Assembly (NCBI GenBank): GCA_005881025.1
Contig: VBFO01000045.1
Span: 1-48,899 of the forward strand
Direction of reading: 5' to 3'
Source of the DNA: Chloroflexota bacterium
Lineage (GTDB): Bacteria; Chloroflexota; Dormibacteria; Dormibacterales; Dormibacteraceae
DNA: 48,899 nucleotides
A program made the position numbers and the translations under genes. Shown here piece after piece: positions 8,225 through 16,476 of this stretch. Every line of letters starts with the position of its first letter. The stretch's first letter is position 1. The notes under the pieces were generated by a model. It ran no database searches and had not been told where the DNA came from. It saw only the letters and a program-made list of their open reading frames with translations.

Positions 8225-8817
8225 GGCGGCCAGAGCGCGACGCGCTCAACCTGACGCTGGTCGCGGCGTCGTGTGCGCTGCTGATGGTGCTGCCCCTCGT
8301 TACGACCTTTGACGATCTCCTCAGCGGCTGGGCCCTGCAGCTGGGCGCAAACAACCCGCTGCAGTCGATCGTGCCGGTGGAGTCGCGCATGATCGTCGGC
8401 CTGCTGAGCGCCCTGGGCATTCATTCGGCGGCGGCGGGCAGCCACATGGTCGTCTGGGACCGGGCGGGATCGATGCACGTGCTCCTGATCTCGTGGAACT
8501 GCATCGGCTGGCAGAGCCTGATCCTTCTCCTGGTGAGCTTCATCTCCGGCTTGCGCGGCGGCCATCCCCTGGAGTCTCGAGTGCAGGTGGTGATCATCGG
8601 AGTCGCGGGCACGATGCTCTTGAACCTGCTGCGAGTGGCCGCGGTCGCGGCGCTCGCGGCCACGTGGGGACAGACGCCCGCCATCCTGTTCCACGACTAC
8701 GGCGGCACCGTGCTGGTGGTCGGCTGGCTGTTCGGGTTCTGGATGTTCGTTCAGCGATGGATCCTGCCGGCCGACCGCTCGGAAGAGCTCGAGACGGCGC
8801 CGGCGTGCATTCAGTAG
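8221..8817 (+). CDS. Exosortase/archaeosortase-family transmembrane transpeptidase
   Basis: A 198-residue multi-pass membrane protein. It carries the three conserved residues of the exosortase/archaeosortase superfamily in the right order: Cys94 in SWNCIGWQS, Arg138 in NLLRVA and His158 in FHDYGGT, each at a helix end as in known members. Family members cleave a C-terminal VPEP- or PGF-like signal on secreted proteins and are thought to join the product to a surface glycan or lipid. ATG 8221 overlaps the stop of the GT2 gene by 4 bases (ATGA), so translation is coupled to a protein ending in just such a signal. Family knowledge: XrtG-type exosortases of Gram-positives also pair with GT2 enzymes. 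Whether this one belongs to that branch needs a profile search. Confidence 0.8.
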   Translation: MRRPERDALNLTLVAASCALLMVLPLVTTFDDLLSGWALQLGANNPLQSIVPVESRMIVGLLSALGIHSAAAGSHMVVWDRAGSMHVLLISWNCIGWQSLILLLVSFISGLRGGHPLESRVQVVIIGVAGTMLLNLLRVAAVAALAATWGQTPAILFHDYGGTVLVVGWLFGFWMFVQRWILPADRSEELETAPACIQ

Positions 8818-8825
8818 GTCCCAAC

Positions 8826-11069
8826 GTGCCCGCGTCTTCGCGCAACCGCTGGGTCCGGCTCGGACTGCAGACTGCCTTCGGCCTGGCCCTGCTGTGGCTG
8901 TGGACGCGCACTGTTTCGCTGCCGGAGGTTTTCGCCCACATGCGGGTCGGGAGCTGGTGGCCGATCCCGTTGATGATCCTTTTCTTCCTGATCACCAGCG
9001 TCATCAGGGCTCGCCGGTGGTTGCTGCTTCTGCGCACCCTCGCGCCGGTGGGGATGGTGCGAGCGTTCGCCATGAACGCGACGGGTGGGCTGCTCAACTA
9101 CGTGCTGCCCATCCGTGCCGGCGACGTCGCACGTGCATGGTGGCTGTGGCGTCGACACCGCATACCCGGTGGCTCCGCGCTGGCGACGATCGTGATCGAC
9201 AAGGCGTGCGACCTGGCCGGGGTCGCCGTCGTGCTGGCGGTGATGGAGACCGCAGCCATCGCCGGCCTCGTATCCGCACCGCGGGGCCTGCTCGGCGCGG
9301 TTGCGCTGGCGGTGGGTCTGCTCGGCGCGGTGCTGGGAACGGCCCTGCTGGGCCCGCGCATCGCGCGCTCGGGGTTGGCGCGGCGAGTGCTGCCGGCGCG
9401 CCTCGCGTCAGCGCTTGCGGGCCAGGCCTTCGCGTTCAGGGCTGGAGCCCGAGGACTGTGGACGCCCGGCCTCGCCGCCCGGCTTGCCGGATGGACCGGA
9501 CTGGCGATGGTGATCGACGCCTACAACCTGAACCTGCTCCTGGTTGCGGTCGGTGCGAACGTGCCGGTGCTCAAGGCGATGGCTGCTTACCCGGCGCTGC
9601 TGCTGAGCTTTGCGGTCCCCGCAGGACCCGGCTATCTCGGCAACCTCGAGGTGGCGGGCTCGCTCATCCTCGGTGGTGGGCTTGGGCTGGCGCCGGCGGT
9701 CGCGGCCGGGGCGATCGTGCTGTATCACGCGATCACCGCCGGCTATGCGCTCGCGCTTGGCCTCATCGGTTTTCTGCTCGTCGGCGGGCGCCGACGCGTG
9801 CGCGCCGGTGGCCCGCGGCGGATCGCAGTCTTTCATTGCGGGTTCACGTACTCAGGCGGTGGGGAGCGCATAGTCATAGAGGAGGTGCTGGGCCTGCGGC
9901 GGCGGGGCTTCCAGGTCGAGTGCTACGCGCCGACAGTGGACGGATCGCGCTGCTACCCGGACCTGCTGGGCGAGGTTGGCGTGCGCACATTCCTTCCGCA
10001 GCTACCGCGATGGTTCCCATTCCGTGAGGCCATTCAGATGGCGGCGACGTCATTGCTCATGCCGCTGTACGCGTGGCGCTTCCGCGACGTAGACGCGATC
10101 GTCGGATGCAATCAGCCAAGCGCATGGATCGCCTGGTGGGCGGCGCGACTCATCGATGTCCCATATGTGGTCTACCTCAACCAGCCGAATCGCCTCGTTT
10201 ATCCCCGCAACATCGACCGTGAGACTGGCTGGGTGGCCAACGCCGACTACAGATTGCTCGCGGAGATCGTGCTGAGAGCGACCAGGTTCGTGGCGTGGGC
10301 CGATCGCAGGTCGGTCCAGGAGGCGGACCAGCTGCTGGTCAACGGCGACTACATCGGCGACATCATCCGCGGCATCTACCGGCGTGAGGCCATCGACTGT
10401 CCGGCGGGATGTCACGTCGCCACATCGGGTTTTCCGCTACCGGTCGAGGCACGGTTCGGCGGGGGGCTCACCATCAACGGGTACCCGATCCGCAGGCCTT
10501 ATGTCCTGCTGACCAACCGGCACTATCCGCAGAAGCGGTTTGACCTGGCGATCCGGGCGATGGCGGAGGTGCGCGCCGTGCACCCGCGGGCCCAGCTGAT
10601 CATTCCGGGACCCGCGACTGCGCACACGTCGGTTTTGAAGGAGCTCGTCGCGGAGCTTGGCCTCACTGACGGCGTCCTGTTCCTGGGACCCATCAAAGAA
10701 GAGGAGCTGCAGCGCCTTTACGAAGGCGCCGCTGTGTATGTGTACCCTGCTCCCGAAGAGGATTTCGGCATGGGGGTGATCGAGTCCATGGCCAAGGGCG
10801 TACCGGTCGTGGCCTGGGATCAGGCCGGGCCGACCGTCACTGTGGCCCCTGGTACCGGGTATCGAGCCGACCCGCTTCAGGTTGGCGATTACGCGCGCGG
10901 CATCATCTCGCTCCTCGACGACCGCAAGGAAAACCAGGCCACCGGCGAGCGCGCCTTCGAGTGGGCACGGCGGTTCGACTGGGAGCGGCATCTCGACGTG
11001 CTCGAGCGATGTGTGCTCGAGGTGGCGCGCTCGCACGAGCAGGTGGCGGCGGAAGCGGCCACGGCTTGA
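8826..11069 (+). CDS. Fusion of a UPF0104/LPG-synthase-like membrane domain and a GT4 glycosyltransferase
   Basis: About 747 residues from GTG 8826 (GTG 8805 is also in frame; both lie at the exosortase stop). Residues 1-320 form 8 or so membrane segments of the AglD/MprF-N-terminal type (UPF0104), with the typical LPIRAGDVAR and PAGPGYLGNLE loops. This family is linked to flippases or lipid-linked glycan processing. Residues ~330-735 are a GT-B fold GT4 transferase: GGGERIVIEE near its start, a sugar-nucleotide region with NRHYPQKRFDLAI, and PAPEEDFGMGVIESMAKG with the donor-binding acidic residues. It probably adds a sugar to a lipid-linked acceptor on the inner face and may help move it across the membrane. 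The two parts are usually separate proteins. The end overlaps the next gene by TTGA. Confidence 0.8.
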   Translation: MPASSRNRWVRLGLQTAFGLALLWLWTRTVSLPEVFAHMRVGSWWPIPLMILFFLITSVIRARRWLLLLRTLAPVGMVRAFAMNATGGLLNYVLPIRAGDVARAWWLWRRHRIPGGSALATIVIDKACDLAGVAVVLAVMETAAIAGLVSAPRGLLGAVALAVGLLGAVLGTALLGPRIARSGLARRVLPARLASALAGQAFAFRAGARGLWTPGLAARLAGWTGLAMVIDAYNLNLLLVAVGANVPVLKAMAAYPALLLSFAVPAGPGYLGNLEVAGSLILGGGLGLAPAVAAGAIVLYHAITAGYALALGLIGFLLVGGRRRVRAGGPRRIAVFHCGFTYSGGGERIVIEEVLGLRRRGFQVECYAPTVDGSRCYPDLLGEVGVRTFLPQLPRWFPFREAIQMAATSLLMPLYAWRFRDVDAIVGCNQPSAWIAWWAARLIDVPYVVYLNQPNRLVYPRNIDRETGWVANADYRLLAEIVLRATRFVAWADRRSVQEADQLLVNGDYIGDIIRGIYRREAIDCPAGCHVATSGFPLPVEARFGGGLTINGYPIRRPYVLLTNRHYPQKRFDLAIRAMAEVRAVHPRAQLIIPGPATAHTSVLKELVAELGLTDGVLFLGPIKEEELQRLYEGAAVYVYPAPEEDFGMGVIESMAKGVPVVAWDQAGPTVTVAPGTGYRADPLQVGDYARGIISLLDDRKENQATGERAFEWARRFDWERHLDVLERCVLEVARSHEQVAAEAATA

Positions 11070-12715
11070 GGCTTCTCCCTCGGATCCTGGCCGACGAGGA
11101 CGAGCTCGACCGGCAGCCCGAAACCACTGACGCCAACCGTGATCAGGCCCGTTCGCCGGCGTTTCCACCCGCACCGGCGCGTGTCTGGATCGCGTTGGTG
11201 GCAGCTGGCGCGCTGATACCTCGCCTGGTCTACCTGTTCCTGTTCACCGACCCTGAGAACGCCGGTCACGGGTTCACCGACGCATACCACCACTGGCAGA
11301 TCGCCTACCTGACGAAGGAGATCGGTCTTTCCCACGGACCGCGACTGTGGGACCTGCGGGGCTGGGAGTACTACTGGGGCCTTCTCCATCCCGCGCTGAT
11401 GAACGTGCTGTTCTTCGTGACAGGTTCCGCCGACATCGTTCAGGCCCGGCTCCTGAGCGCGGCTTTCGGAACCGTTGTAGTGGTGTTGATCTTCACGCTG
11501 TGCCATCGCTACTGGGGCTACTCGGTCGCGATTCCGTCCGCGGTCTTCGCTGCACTGGCCCCGGCAAATGTCTTCAATGACACGGCCGGCCTTGCGGAGC
11601 CCATCGCCGTCGCGCTCGTCTTGCTAGGGATCTGGCTGGCACCGTCAAGGGGCTTCTGGGGCGGCGTGGCCTGGGGCCTCGCAGCGATGGCCCGAGCTGA
11701 AGCGTGGCTCTTCGGCGCGGGCATGGTCGTCGCCTGGCTGCTCGGCAGCAATCGGATGCGCGGTCGGTGGTGGTTGGTAGGAGGCTGGATCCTCGCAATG
11801 GGGCTGTACGCGAAATTCCTCCTCGACCAGACCGGGAATCTGATCTACCCGGTGTACTGGAATTTTCAGTTCATATTCTTCGGCGCCATCGACCCAACGC
11901 CCGTGATCAGCGCCACGGATCGATCACTTGCCTACCCATTGCTTGGTGCGACCTTCGGTTCGCTTCTGGCCCTTGCATGGGCGCTCTGGAAGCGGCCCAC
12001 CTCATATCTCTTGCTGGTCTACGGATTCGGATATTCGGCGTACAGCTTCGCTACGTATTTGAAGGTCGATGCGTGGAAAGAACGGCGCTTTGAGCTCCCG
12101 CTCGATTTCGCGGCCATCCTTGCATGCGTATTTCTGTTCAAGGTAGTGCCGTCGGCTTGGCCCGGACTGGCGCGACTCTCGCCGGTGGTTGCCGCCCTGG
12201 CCCTGATCGGGATCCAGGTTTTCTGGATTCCGATTCAGACCGCGTACGCCGCCACCGAGCCTGGTTTTCGCGCCCAGGTGCAATCGGGCCGAGACGTAGG
12301 CGCCGTCTACAACGACCCTGCATATCGGGGGGGCGTGATCGGGGTGCCTGGTGACAATCCGACTCTGATCTACACGATGATTCGCTACGGCGGCGTGCCG
12401 GGTGATCGCGTGACGAGCGAGTTCTACGATCCTTTCTATTACCTGCCCGCCGGTTATCACTATCCAGACCATCGGGATGTGGCCGGCCCGCTGCTCCAGT
12501 GCTGGATGTCGAGCACCCACATGCGGTTGCTGCTGATGCCTGCCGCCAGCGCTTTCGACCACTCGGTTCCGGACTATCAGGCCTTCATGGCCGACCATCC
12601 GGACTGGTTTGTCGATACACAGGCCCGCCTTGGCGACGGCATGAGCCTCTTTGCCGTGCACGTCCCACCTCTGAGCGGCAGCGAATGCGCGCAGGCGGCT
12701 CGGAATGCCCCGTGA
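11066..12715 (+). CDS. GT-C type membrane glycosyltransferase-like protein
   Basis: About 549 residues from TTG 11066, which overlaps the previous stop by 4 bases (TTGA). No better in-frame start lies between the previous stop and the first membrane segment. There are roughly ten hydrophobic segments from residue ~45 to ~410, then a ~140-residue soluble outer domain. The first outer loop carries FTDAYHHWQIA, with the acidic-aromatic character of the catalytic loop in GT-C transferases (GT39/ArnT/dolichyl-phosphate-mannose-dependent types). Such enzymes use lipid-linked sugars and act outside the membrane, which suits its place after a flippase-like fusion. The donor and acceptor cannot be read from sequence, and the exact GT family is uncertain. 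Confidence 0.7.
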   Translation: MRLLPRILADEDELDRQPETTDANRDQARSPAFPPAPARVWIALVAAGALIPRLVYLFLFTDPENAGHGFTDAYHHWQIAYLTKEIGLSHGPRLWDLRGWEYYWGLLHPALMNVLFFVTGSADIVQARLLSAAFGTVVVVLIFTLCHRYWGYSVAIPSAVFAALAPANVFNDTAGLAEPIAVALVLLGIWLAPSRGFWGGVAWGLAAMARAEAWLFGAGMVVAWLLGSNRMRGRWWLVGGWILAMGLYAKFLLDQTGNLIYPVYWNFQFIFFGAIDPTPVISATDRSLAYPLLGATFGSLLALAWALWKRPTSYLLLVYGFGYSAYSFATYLKVDAWKERRFELPLDFAAILACVFLFKVVPSAWPGLARLSPVVAALALIGIQVFWIPIQTAYAATEPGFRAQVQSGRDVGAVYNDPAYRGGVIGVPGDNPTLIYTMIRYGGVPGDRVTSEFYDPFYYLPAGYHYPDHRDVAGPLLQCWMSSTHMRLLLMPAASAFDHSVPDYQAFMADHPDWFVDTQARLGDGMSLFAVHVPPLSGSECAQAARNAP

Positions 12716-13538
12716 CGGATCTGCGGTAGCCGCGGGCAGCGCGTTCGACTACGAGTCGAAGCGATGGGGCGCGGCCCGCATCGCGCCCAGGCCGTGGTTC
12801 ATGAACGGCCTGAAGCTTCGCTACCTGCTGTCTGACCTCAGTCCGGTCCACGGACGGGTGCTGGACGTCGGATGCGGGGCGGGATCGATCGCCAAGGCGG
12901 TCAAACGGGCGCGGCCGGACCTGGAGGTGTTCGGATGCGACATCAGCAGCTCGGCGCTCGCCGCGGCAGTCATGCCATCAGCGGAAGGCGTTGATTTTCG
13001 CCTGGCCACCGCGGAGCGCCTGCCCTTCGCAGATGGCGAGATCGATTTCGTCTGGATCTTCGACGTGCTGGAGCACGTCGAGTCTCCCGAGGCCGTGCTG
13101 CGCGAAGTCGCGCGCGTGCTGAGACCGAGCGGTGGCTTCCACATAGTGCTGCCACTCGAGGCCCAGCCATGGACTCTGTACAGGCTGGTCGGCTGTGGCA
13201 CGCGCTGGAAAGCAAAGGTCCGTCATGGGGGACACATTCAGCTGTTCTCGGCGACTCGCTTTGAGGCGATGGCCGGCGCCGCCGGCCTCCCGGTCGTGCG
13301 CAGTAGATGGAGCTATCACTTTCTGCTCCAGGTCCTCGACCTTCTTTATTTCTCCTGGCTCGACCTGCGTGGCCCGGTCAGCGGATCGGTGGAGGACATG
13401 GCCGCCGGCCGGCACGGCGTCCTCGGATCCGCCATGCGCGGATCATCGATGACGGTGGCGACGCTGGCGTGGGGTGAGGCCCGGCTGATGCGGGCGCTGC
13501 CCGGTGGCTGTGGGCATTTCACCTGCACCCGCAGCTGA
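12705..13538 (+). CDS. SAM-dependent methyltransferase (Methyltransf_11 type)
   Basis: 277 residues. Motif I is VLDVGCGAG at ~52-60, followed by the acidic residue after the second strand (GCDIS) and the IFDVLEHV/LREVARVLRPSGG region typical of class I SAM methyltransferases such as UbiE/Methyltransf_11. A hydrophobic patch near residue 210 could touch the membrane. The ATG start overlaps the GT-C gene by 11 bases. As last gene of the glycan cluster it probably methylates a sugar or lipid intermediate, or caps a chain. The substrate is inferred from context only. It converges on a minus-strand epimerase with a 6-base gap. Confidence 0.85.
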   Translation: MPRDGSAVAAGSAFDYESKRWGAARIAPRPWFMNGLKLRYLLSDLSPVHGRVLDVGCGAGSIAKAVKRARPDLEVFGCDISSSALAAAVMPSAEGVDFRLATAERLPFADGEIDFVWIFDVLEHVESPEAVLREVARVLRPSGGFHIVLPLEAQPWTLYRLVGCGTRWKAKVRHGGHIQLFSATRFEAMAGAAGLPVVRSRWSYHFLLQVLDLLYFSWLDLRGPVSGSVEDMAAGRHGVLGSAMRGSSMTVATLAWGEARLMRALPGGCGHFTCTRS

Positions 13539-13544
13539 CTCAGC

Positions 13545-14516
13545 TCAGGCGGTCGCTGCCCAGCTGACCAGGTCTTGAAGCCCCTGGTCGAATGAGATGC
13601 CCGGCTCCCATCCGAGCTGCTCGTGGGCCTTGGTGATGTCGCTCACGTAAAAGGCCTGGTCGCCCTCTCGCCACTCTGCGAAGGAGTAGTGAGGCTTCTT
13701 CTCCGTCAACCTCCCGATGTGCTCGATGACCTCCAGCAGATTGCGCTGATTCTTCGGCCCGCCCCCGACGTTGTAGATCTGGCCGCTGGTCTTGTCGATC
13801 TGATCGATCGCGAGCATGTAGAGCCGGCTGAGGTCGCGAGCGTCGAGCAGGTCGCGGACCTGAGTCCCGTCTCCGTAGATGGTGAGCGGGCGGTCCTTGA
13901 GGATGGAGTGGACGAAGTGCGCGACCCATCCCTGATCCTCTGTGCCGTACTGGTGAGCGCCATAGATGCAGCTCTGGCGCAGAACCACAGTGTTCATGTG
14001 GAAGCAGCGGGCGTAGTCCCGCACGTACTGGTCGGCCGCCCCCTTGCTGCAGCCGTATGGACTGTGGAAGTCGATTGGCTGCGTCTCTTTACAGGCCTGG
14101 TTGCTCGACTCGAGCTTTCCATACACCTTGTTCGTCGAGGCGAACACCACCGCCGCCTCAGGGTTGTGCTTACGGGTGGCTTCGAGGAGGTTCAGCGTGC
14201 CTCGAGCGTTGATCTCGAAGTCCGTGACCGGGTCGAGAAGTGAGGTGGTGACGGCCACCTGCCCGGCGAGGTGGACGATGGCTTCGTGGTCGCGCACGTG
14301 GCTGTCGAGAGCCGTGGCGTTCCTCAGGTCCTCATGCACGAAGCTGATCGCGCCGGCATGGTGCTTGGTCAGCCAGTCGAGATTCCTTTCGGTGCCCGGG
14401 CGGCTCAGGTTGTCCAGCACAGTCACCAGCCAGCCGGCGCCGGCAAACGCGGAGGCTGCGTTGACACCAAGGAATCCGGCTCCGCCGGTGATCAGCACGC
14501 GCCTTGAGGACGCCAT
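13545..14516 (-). CDS. NAD-dependent sugar-nucleotide epimerase, CDP-paratose 2-epimerase-like
   Basis: 323-residue extended short-chain dehydrogenase/epimerase. The NAD-binding GGAGFLG is at ~11-17, and the active site has the YGCSK (YxxxK) pair. STNKVYG is a signature I associate with CDP-paratose 2-epimerase (Tyv/RfbE type) rather than GalE, which usually has SSAAVYG. RQSCIYG and the C-terminal LGWEPGISFDQGL fit the family. It probably makes a nucleotide sugar for the facing glycan cluster. No CDP-hexose dehydratase is visible here, so the paratose assignment is tentative. It is the last gene of a three-gene minus-strand run (epimerase, membrane protein, this gene). Confidence 0.8.
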   Translation of the reverse strand: MASSRRVLITGGAGFLGVNAASAFAGAGWLVTVLDNLSRPGTERNLDWLTKHHAGAISFVHEDLRNATALDSHVRDHEAIVHLAGQVAVTTSLLDPVTDFEINARGTLNLLEATRKHNPEAAVVFASTNKVYGKLESSNQACKETQPIDFHSPYGCSKGAADQYVRDYARCFHMNTVVLRQSCIYGAHQYGTEDQGWVAHFVHSILKDRPLTIYGDGTQVRDLLDARDLSRLYMLAIDQIDKTSGQIYNVGGGPKNQRNLLEVIEHIGRLTEKKPHYSFAEWREGDQAFYVSDITKAHEQLGWEPGISFDQGLQDLVSWAATA

Positions 14517-14551
14517 AGCGGTTCCCTACCTTAAGCCAAGCGAAGCGAAGC

Positions 14552-14920
14552 TCAGCCGGTGGCGAATCCTCGAAAGAAAGCGATCGCGACGATCCAGCAT
14601 GCGCCGGCAAGAAAGACCGCCTCGCGCCTGGCCGAGCCGCCGTGAGCGTAGAGGTACAGGCCAGGGAGAAACAGGACGGCGAAAACGCCGTAGACGACAT
14701 GCAGCAGCTCCGTGGGCCGCTGGCCGGCGAGAAATGCAGCTGCTCCGGCCAGGGTCTGGAGCGCAGTCACTGCTGCCATGCCGAGAAAGCTCGCCCGGAA
14801 ACCGCCGGTCACCGCCTCCTTGCGGAAATAGAGGTAAGTGCCCCAGAGGCCCAGGACGACTGAGTAGATGAGGACCACGCGCGCGAGCCACTCGTGCAGG
14901 AAGACGATGGCCCCGGTCAC
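14552..14920 (-). CDS. Small four-helix membrane protein, unknown function
   Basis: 122 residues with four hydrophobic segments (about 8-28, 40-62, 70-90, 100-118) separated by short charged loops, GTG start. Helix 1 carries HEW and helix 3 carries LLHVVYG, so a few histidines lie in or near membranes, but I recognise no cofactor motif. It lies 25 bases after one epimerase and 35 before another on the same strand, so it is probably in the same transcript. No family recognised. Confidence 0.65.
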   Translation of the reverse strand: MTGAIVFLHEWLARVVLIYSVVLGLWGTYLYFRKEAVTGGFRASFLGMAAVTALQTLAGAAAFLAGQRPTELLHVVYGVFAVLFLPGLYLYAHGGSARREAVFLAGACWIVAIAFFRGFATG

Positions 14921-14945
14921 TGGTGGTGGATGCGCCTGTTGATCG

Positions 14946-15887
14946 TCAGGCTGGAGTGCTCGAGACGCGCTCGCGGAAGTAGCCCACGGTCAGAGCAAGT
15001 CCCTCCTCGAGACCGATGCGTGGTTCCCACCCAAGGTCCCGCCGGGCCCTGGCGTTGTCCAGGGCGATGCGGTAAACATCGCCCTTCCTCCGCGGGCCGT
15101 GCTCGGGGGCTTGCTGATATCCGGTCAGCAGAGCGAGCTTGCGAAACAGCTCGTTGACGGTGACGTCCCGGCCGGTGCTGACGTGATACGTGCCGCCCTC
15201 TCCCCGGTCCAGGGCGGCCAGATTGGCGGTCGCCACGTCGCCGACATGCAGCATGTCCCGAGATTGCCCGCCGTCACCATCGATGGTGATCGGCTTGCCG
15301 GCGAGCATCCGGCTCGCGAAGATCGCGATCACCCTGCCCTCCTCGCTTTGAAAGTCCTGGCGAGCCCCATAGATGTTGGCGTAGCGCAGGACGGTGTAGG
15401 CGAGGTCATAGGTGCGGCGGAAAGTACCGAGGTACTGCTCGAAGCAGTATTTGCTGGTGCCATATGGTGAGAGCGGGCGGACCGGGTGGTCCTCGTCCGC
15501 AGGCGCGACGTCAGGCTCTCCGTAGAGCGCGCCGCCGGTCGAGACGAAGATGAATTTTTTCACGCCGTGATCGACGCTTGCCTTCAACAGGTTGATGCCG
15601 CCGATGAGGTTGATCTGCGCATCGAGCGCCGGCTCGGCCACCGACCTGGGCACCTCCGCCTGCGCCGCGTGGTGGTTGACGATCTCGGGCTTGAAGGCTG
15701 CGATCGCGGCGTCAACCGCACTCGCCTCCCGGACGTCGAGCCGGTGGAGCTGGGCGGCCGGGTTCACGTTGGCAGCGTTGCCGGTGCTGAAGTTGTCGAT
15801 GACCGCCACCTGATGGCCGGCTGCGACATAGGCATCGACCACGTGGGACCCGATGAAGCCGGCTCCTCCCGTCACCAAGATCCGCAC
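14946..15887 (-). CDS. NAD-dependent epimerase, UDP-glucose 4-epimerase-like
   Basis: 313 residues from GTG 15887, chosen because the protein then begins directly at the Rossmann strand (RILVTGGAGFIG). An upstream alternative would add 17 unusual residues and overlap ybeY. Motifs: GGAGFIGSHVVD, HHAAQAEVPRSV, the STGGALYG active-site Ser region, YGTSK (YxxxK), RYANIYG and LGWEPRIGLEEGL. This fits GalE-like enzymes that interconvert UDP-glucose and UDP-galactose or their uronic or N-acetyl forms. It is first of the minus-strand trio and likely supplies sugar donors for the glycan cluster. Its start lies only 24-33 bases from that of ybeY on the other strand. Confidence 0.85.
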   Translation of the reverse strand: MRILVTGGAGFIGSHVVDAYVAAGHQVAVIDNFSTGNAANVNPAAQLHRLDVREASAVDAAIAAFKPEIVNHHAAQAEVPRSVAEPALDAQINLIGGINLLKASVDHGVKKFIFVSTGGALYGEPDVAPADEDHPVRPLSPYGTSKYCFEQYLGTFRRTYDLAYTVLRYANIYGARQDFQSEEGRVIAIFASRMLAGKPITIDGDGGQSRDMLHVGDVATANLAALDRGEGGTYHVSTGRDVTVNELFRKLALLTGYQQAPEHGPRRKGDVYRIALDNARARRDLGWEPRIGLEEGLALTVGYFRERVSSTPA

Positions 15888-15911
15888 GGCCAGTGAATCT
15901 AGCGGGTTTAC

Positions 15912-16385
15912 TTGACGGCTGTGCCTGAGCGCAGCCACCTGGCCGTCGACTTCGTCAACGCCGTCCGTGCGCCGGTGGCACCGGCCTACGTGCGATCGGT
16001 GCTGCGCAAGTCCGGCAACCTGCCTGAGGTCGCAGCGCGACTGCCCGCCGAGCAGGCCACGGTAGCGGTGAGGCTCACCGATGACGTGGAGCTGCGCCGC
16101 CTACATCGTGAGTACTCGGGTGAGGACTCGATCACGGACGTGCTTTCCTTCGCCGGCACGGGGGATCACCTGGGAGACCTCGCCATCTCCTGGGAAGCGG
16201 TCGTGAGGCAGGCGGCGCGTCATCGCTATACCCCGCAGGGTGAGCTGGCACTGCTCTGCGTCCATGGCCTCCTCCACCTGTTGGGCTGGGACCACACAAG
16301 CCGCGCAGAGACTGCGGAGATGCGGCGGCTCACCACGGCCGTGCTCGCTCTGTCTGAGGTGGCCCTGCCACCTGGAAGGCTCTGA
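15912..16385 (+). CDS. ybeY: Endoribonuclease YbeY (rRNA maturation)
   Basis: Single-strand-specific zinc-dependent RNase for 16S rRNA 3'-end maturation and ribosome quality control. The protein is up to 157 residues and has the full zinc signature HGLLHLLGWDH (three His) plus SITDVLSF. These are normal values for the family. The start is TTG 15912 or GTG 15921. Neither has a ribosome site, and TTTACT lies 9 bases before the GTG, so a leaderless message is possible. It is followed at 91 bases by pth. Confidence 0.93.
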   Translation: MTAVPERSHLAVDFVNAVRAPVAPAYVRSVLRKSGNLPEVAARLPAEQATVAVRLTDDVELRRLHREYSGEDSITDVLSFAGTGDHLGDLAISWEAVVRQAARHRYTPQGELALLCVHGLLHLLGWDHTSRAETAEMRRLTTAVLALSEVALPPGRL

Positions 16386-16476
16386 GCGCCGCGTAAACTC
16401 ATGAGCCGGTCTGCGGCGCTCGCCGCGGGCCTTGCCGCGTCTGCGCCGATTCCATGAGGTTCCCATCGAAGAGACG

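Noticed and set aside
8493-8825. Upstream extension of the flippase-GT4 protein into the exosortase gene
   Set aside because: The extension is an out-of-frame reading of the exosortase, which has clear motifs; GTG 8826 or 8805 fits the first membrane segment.
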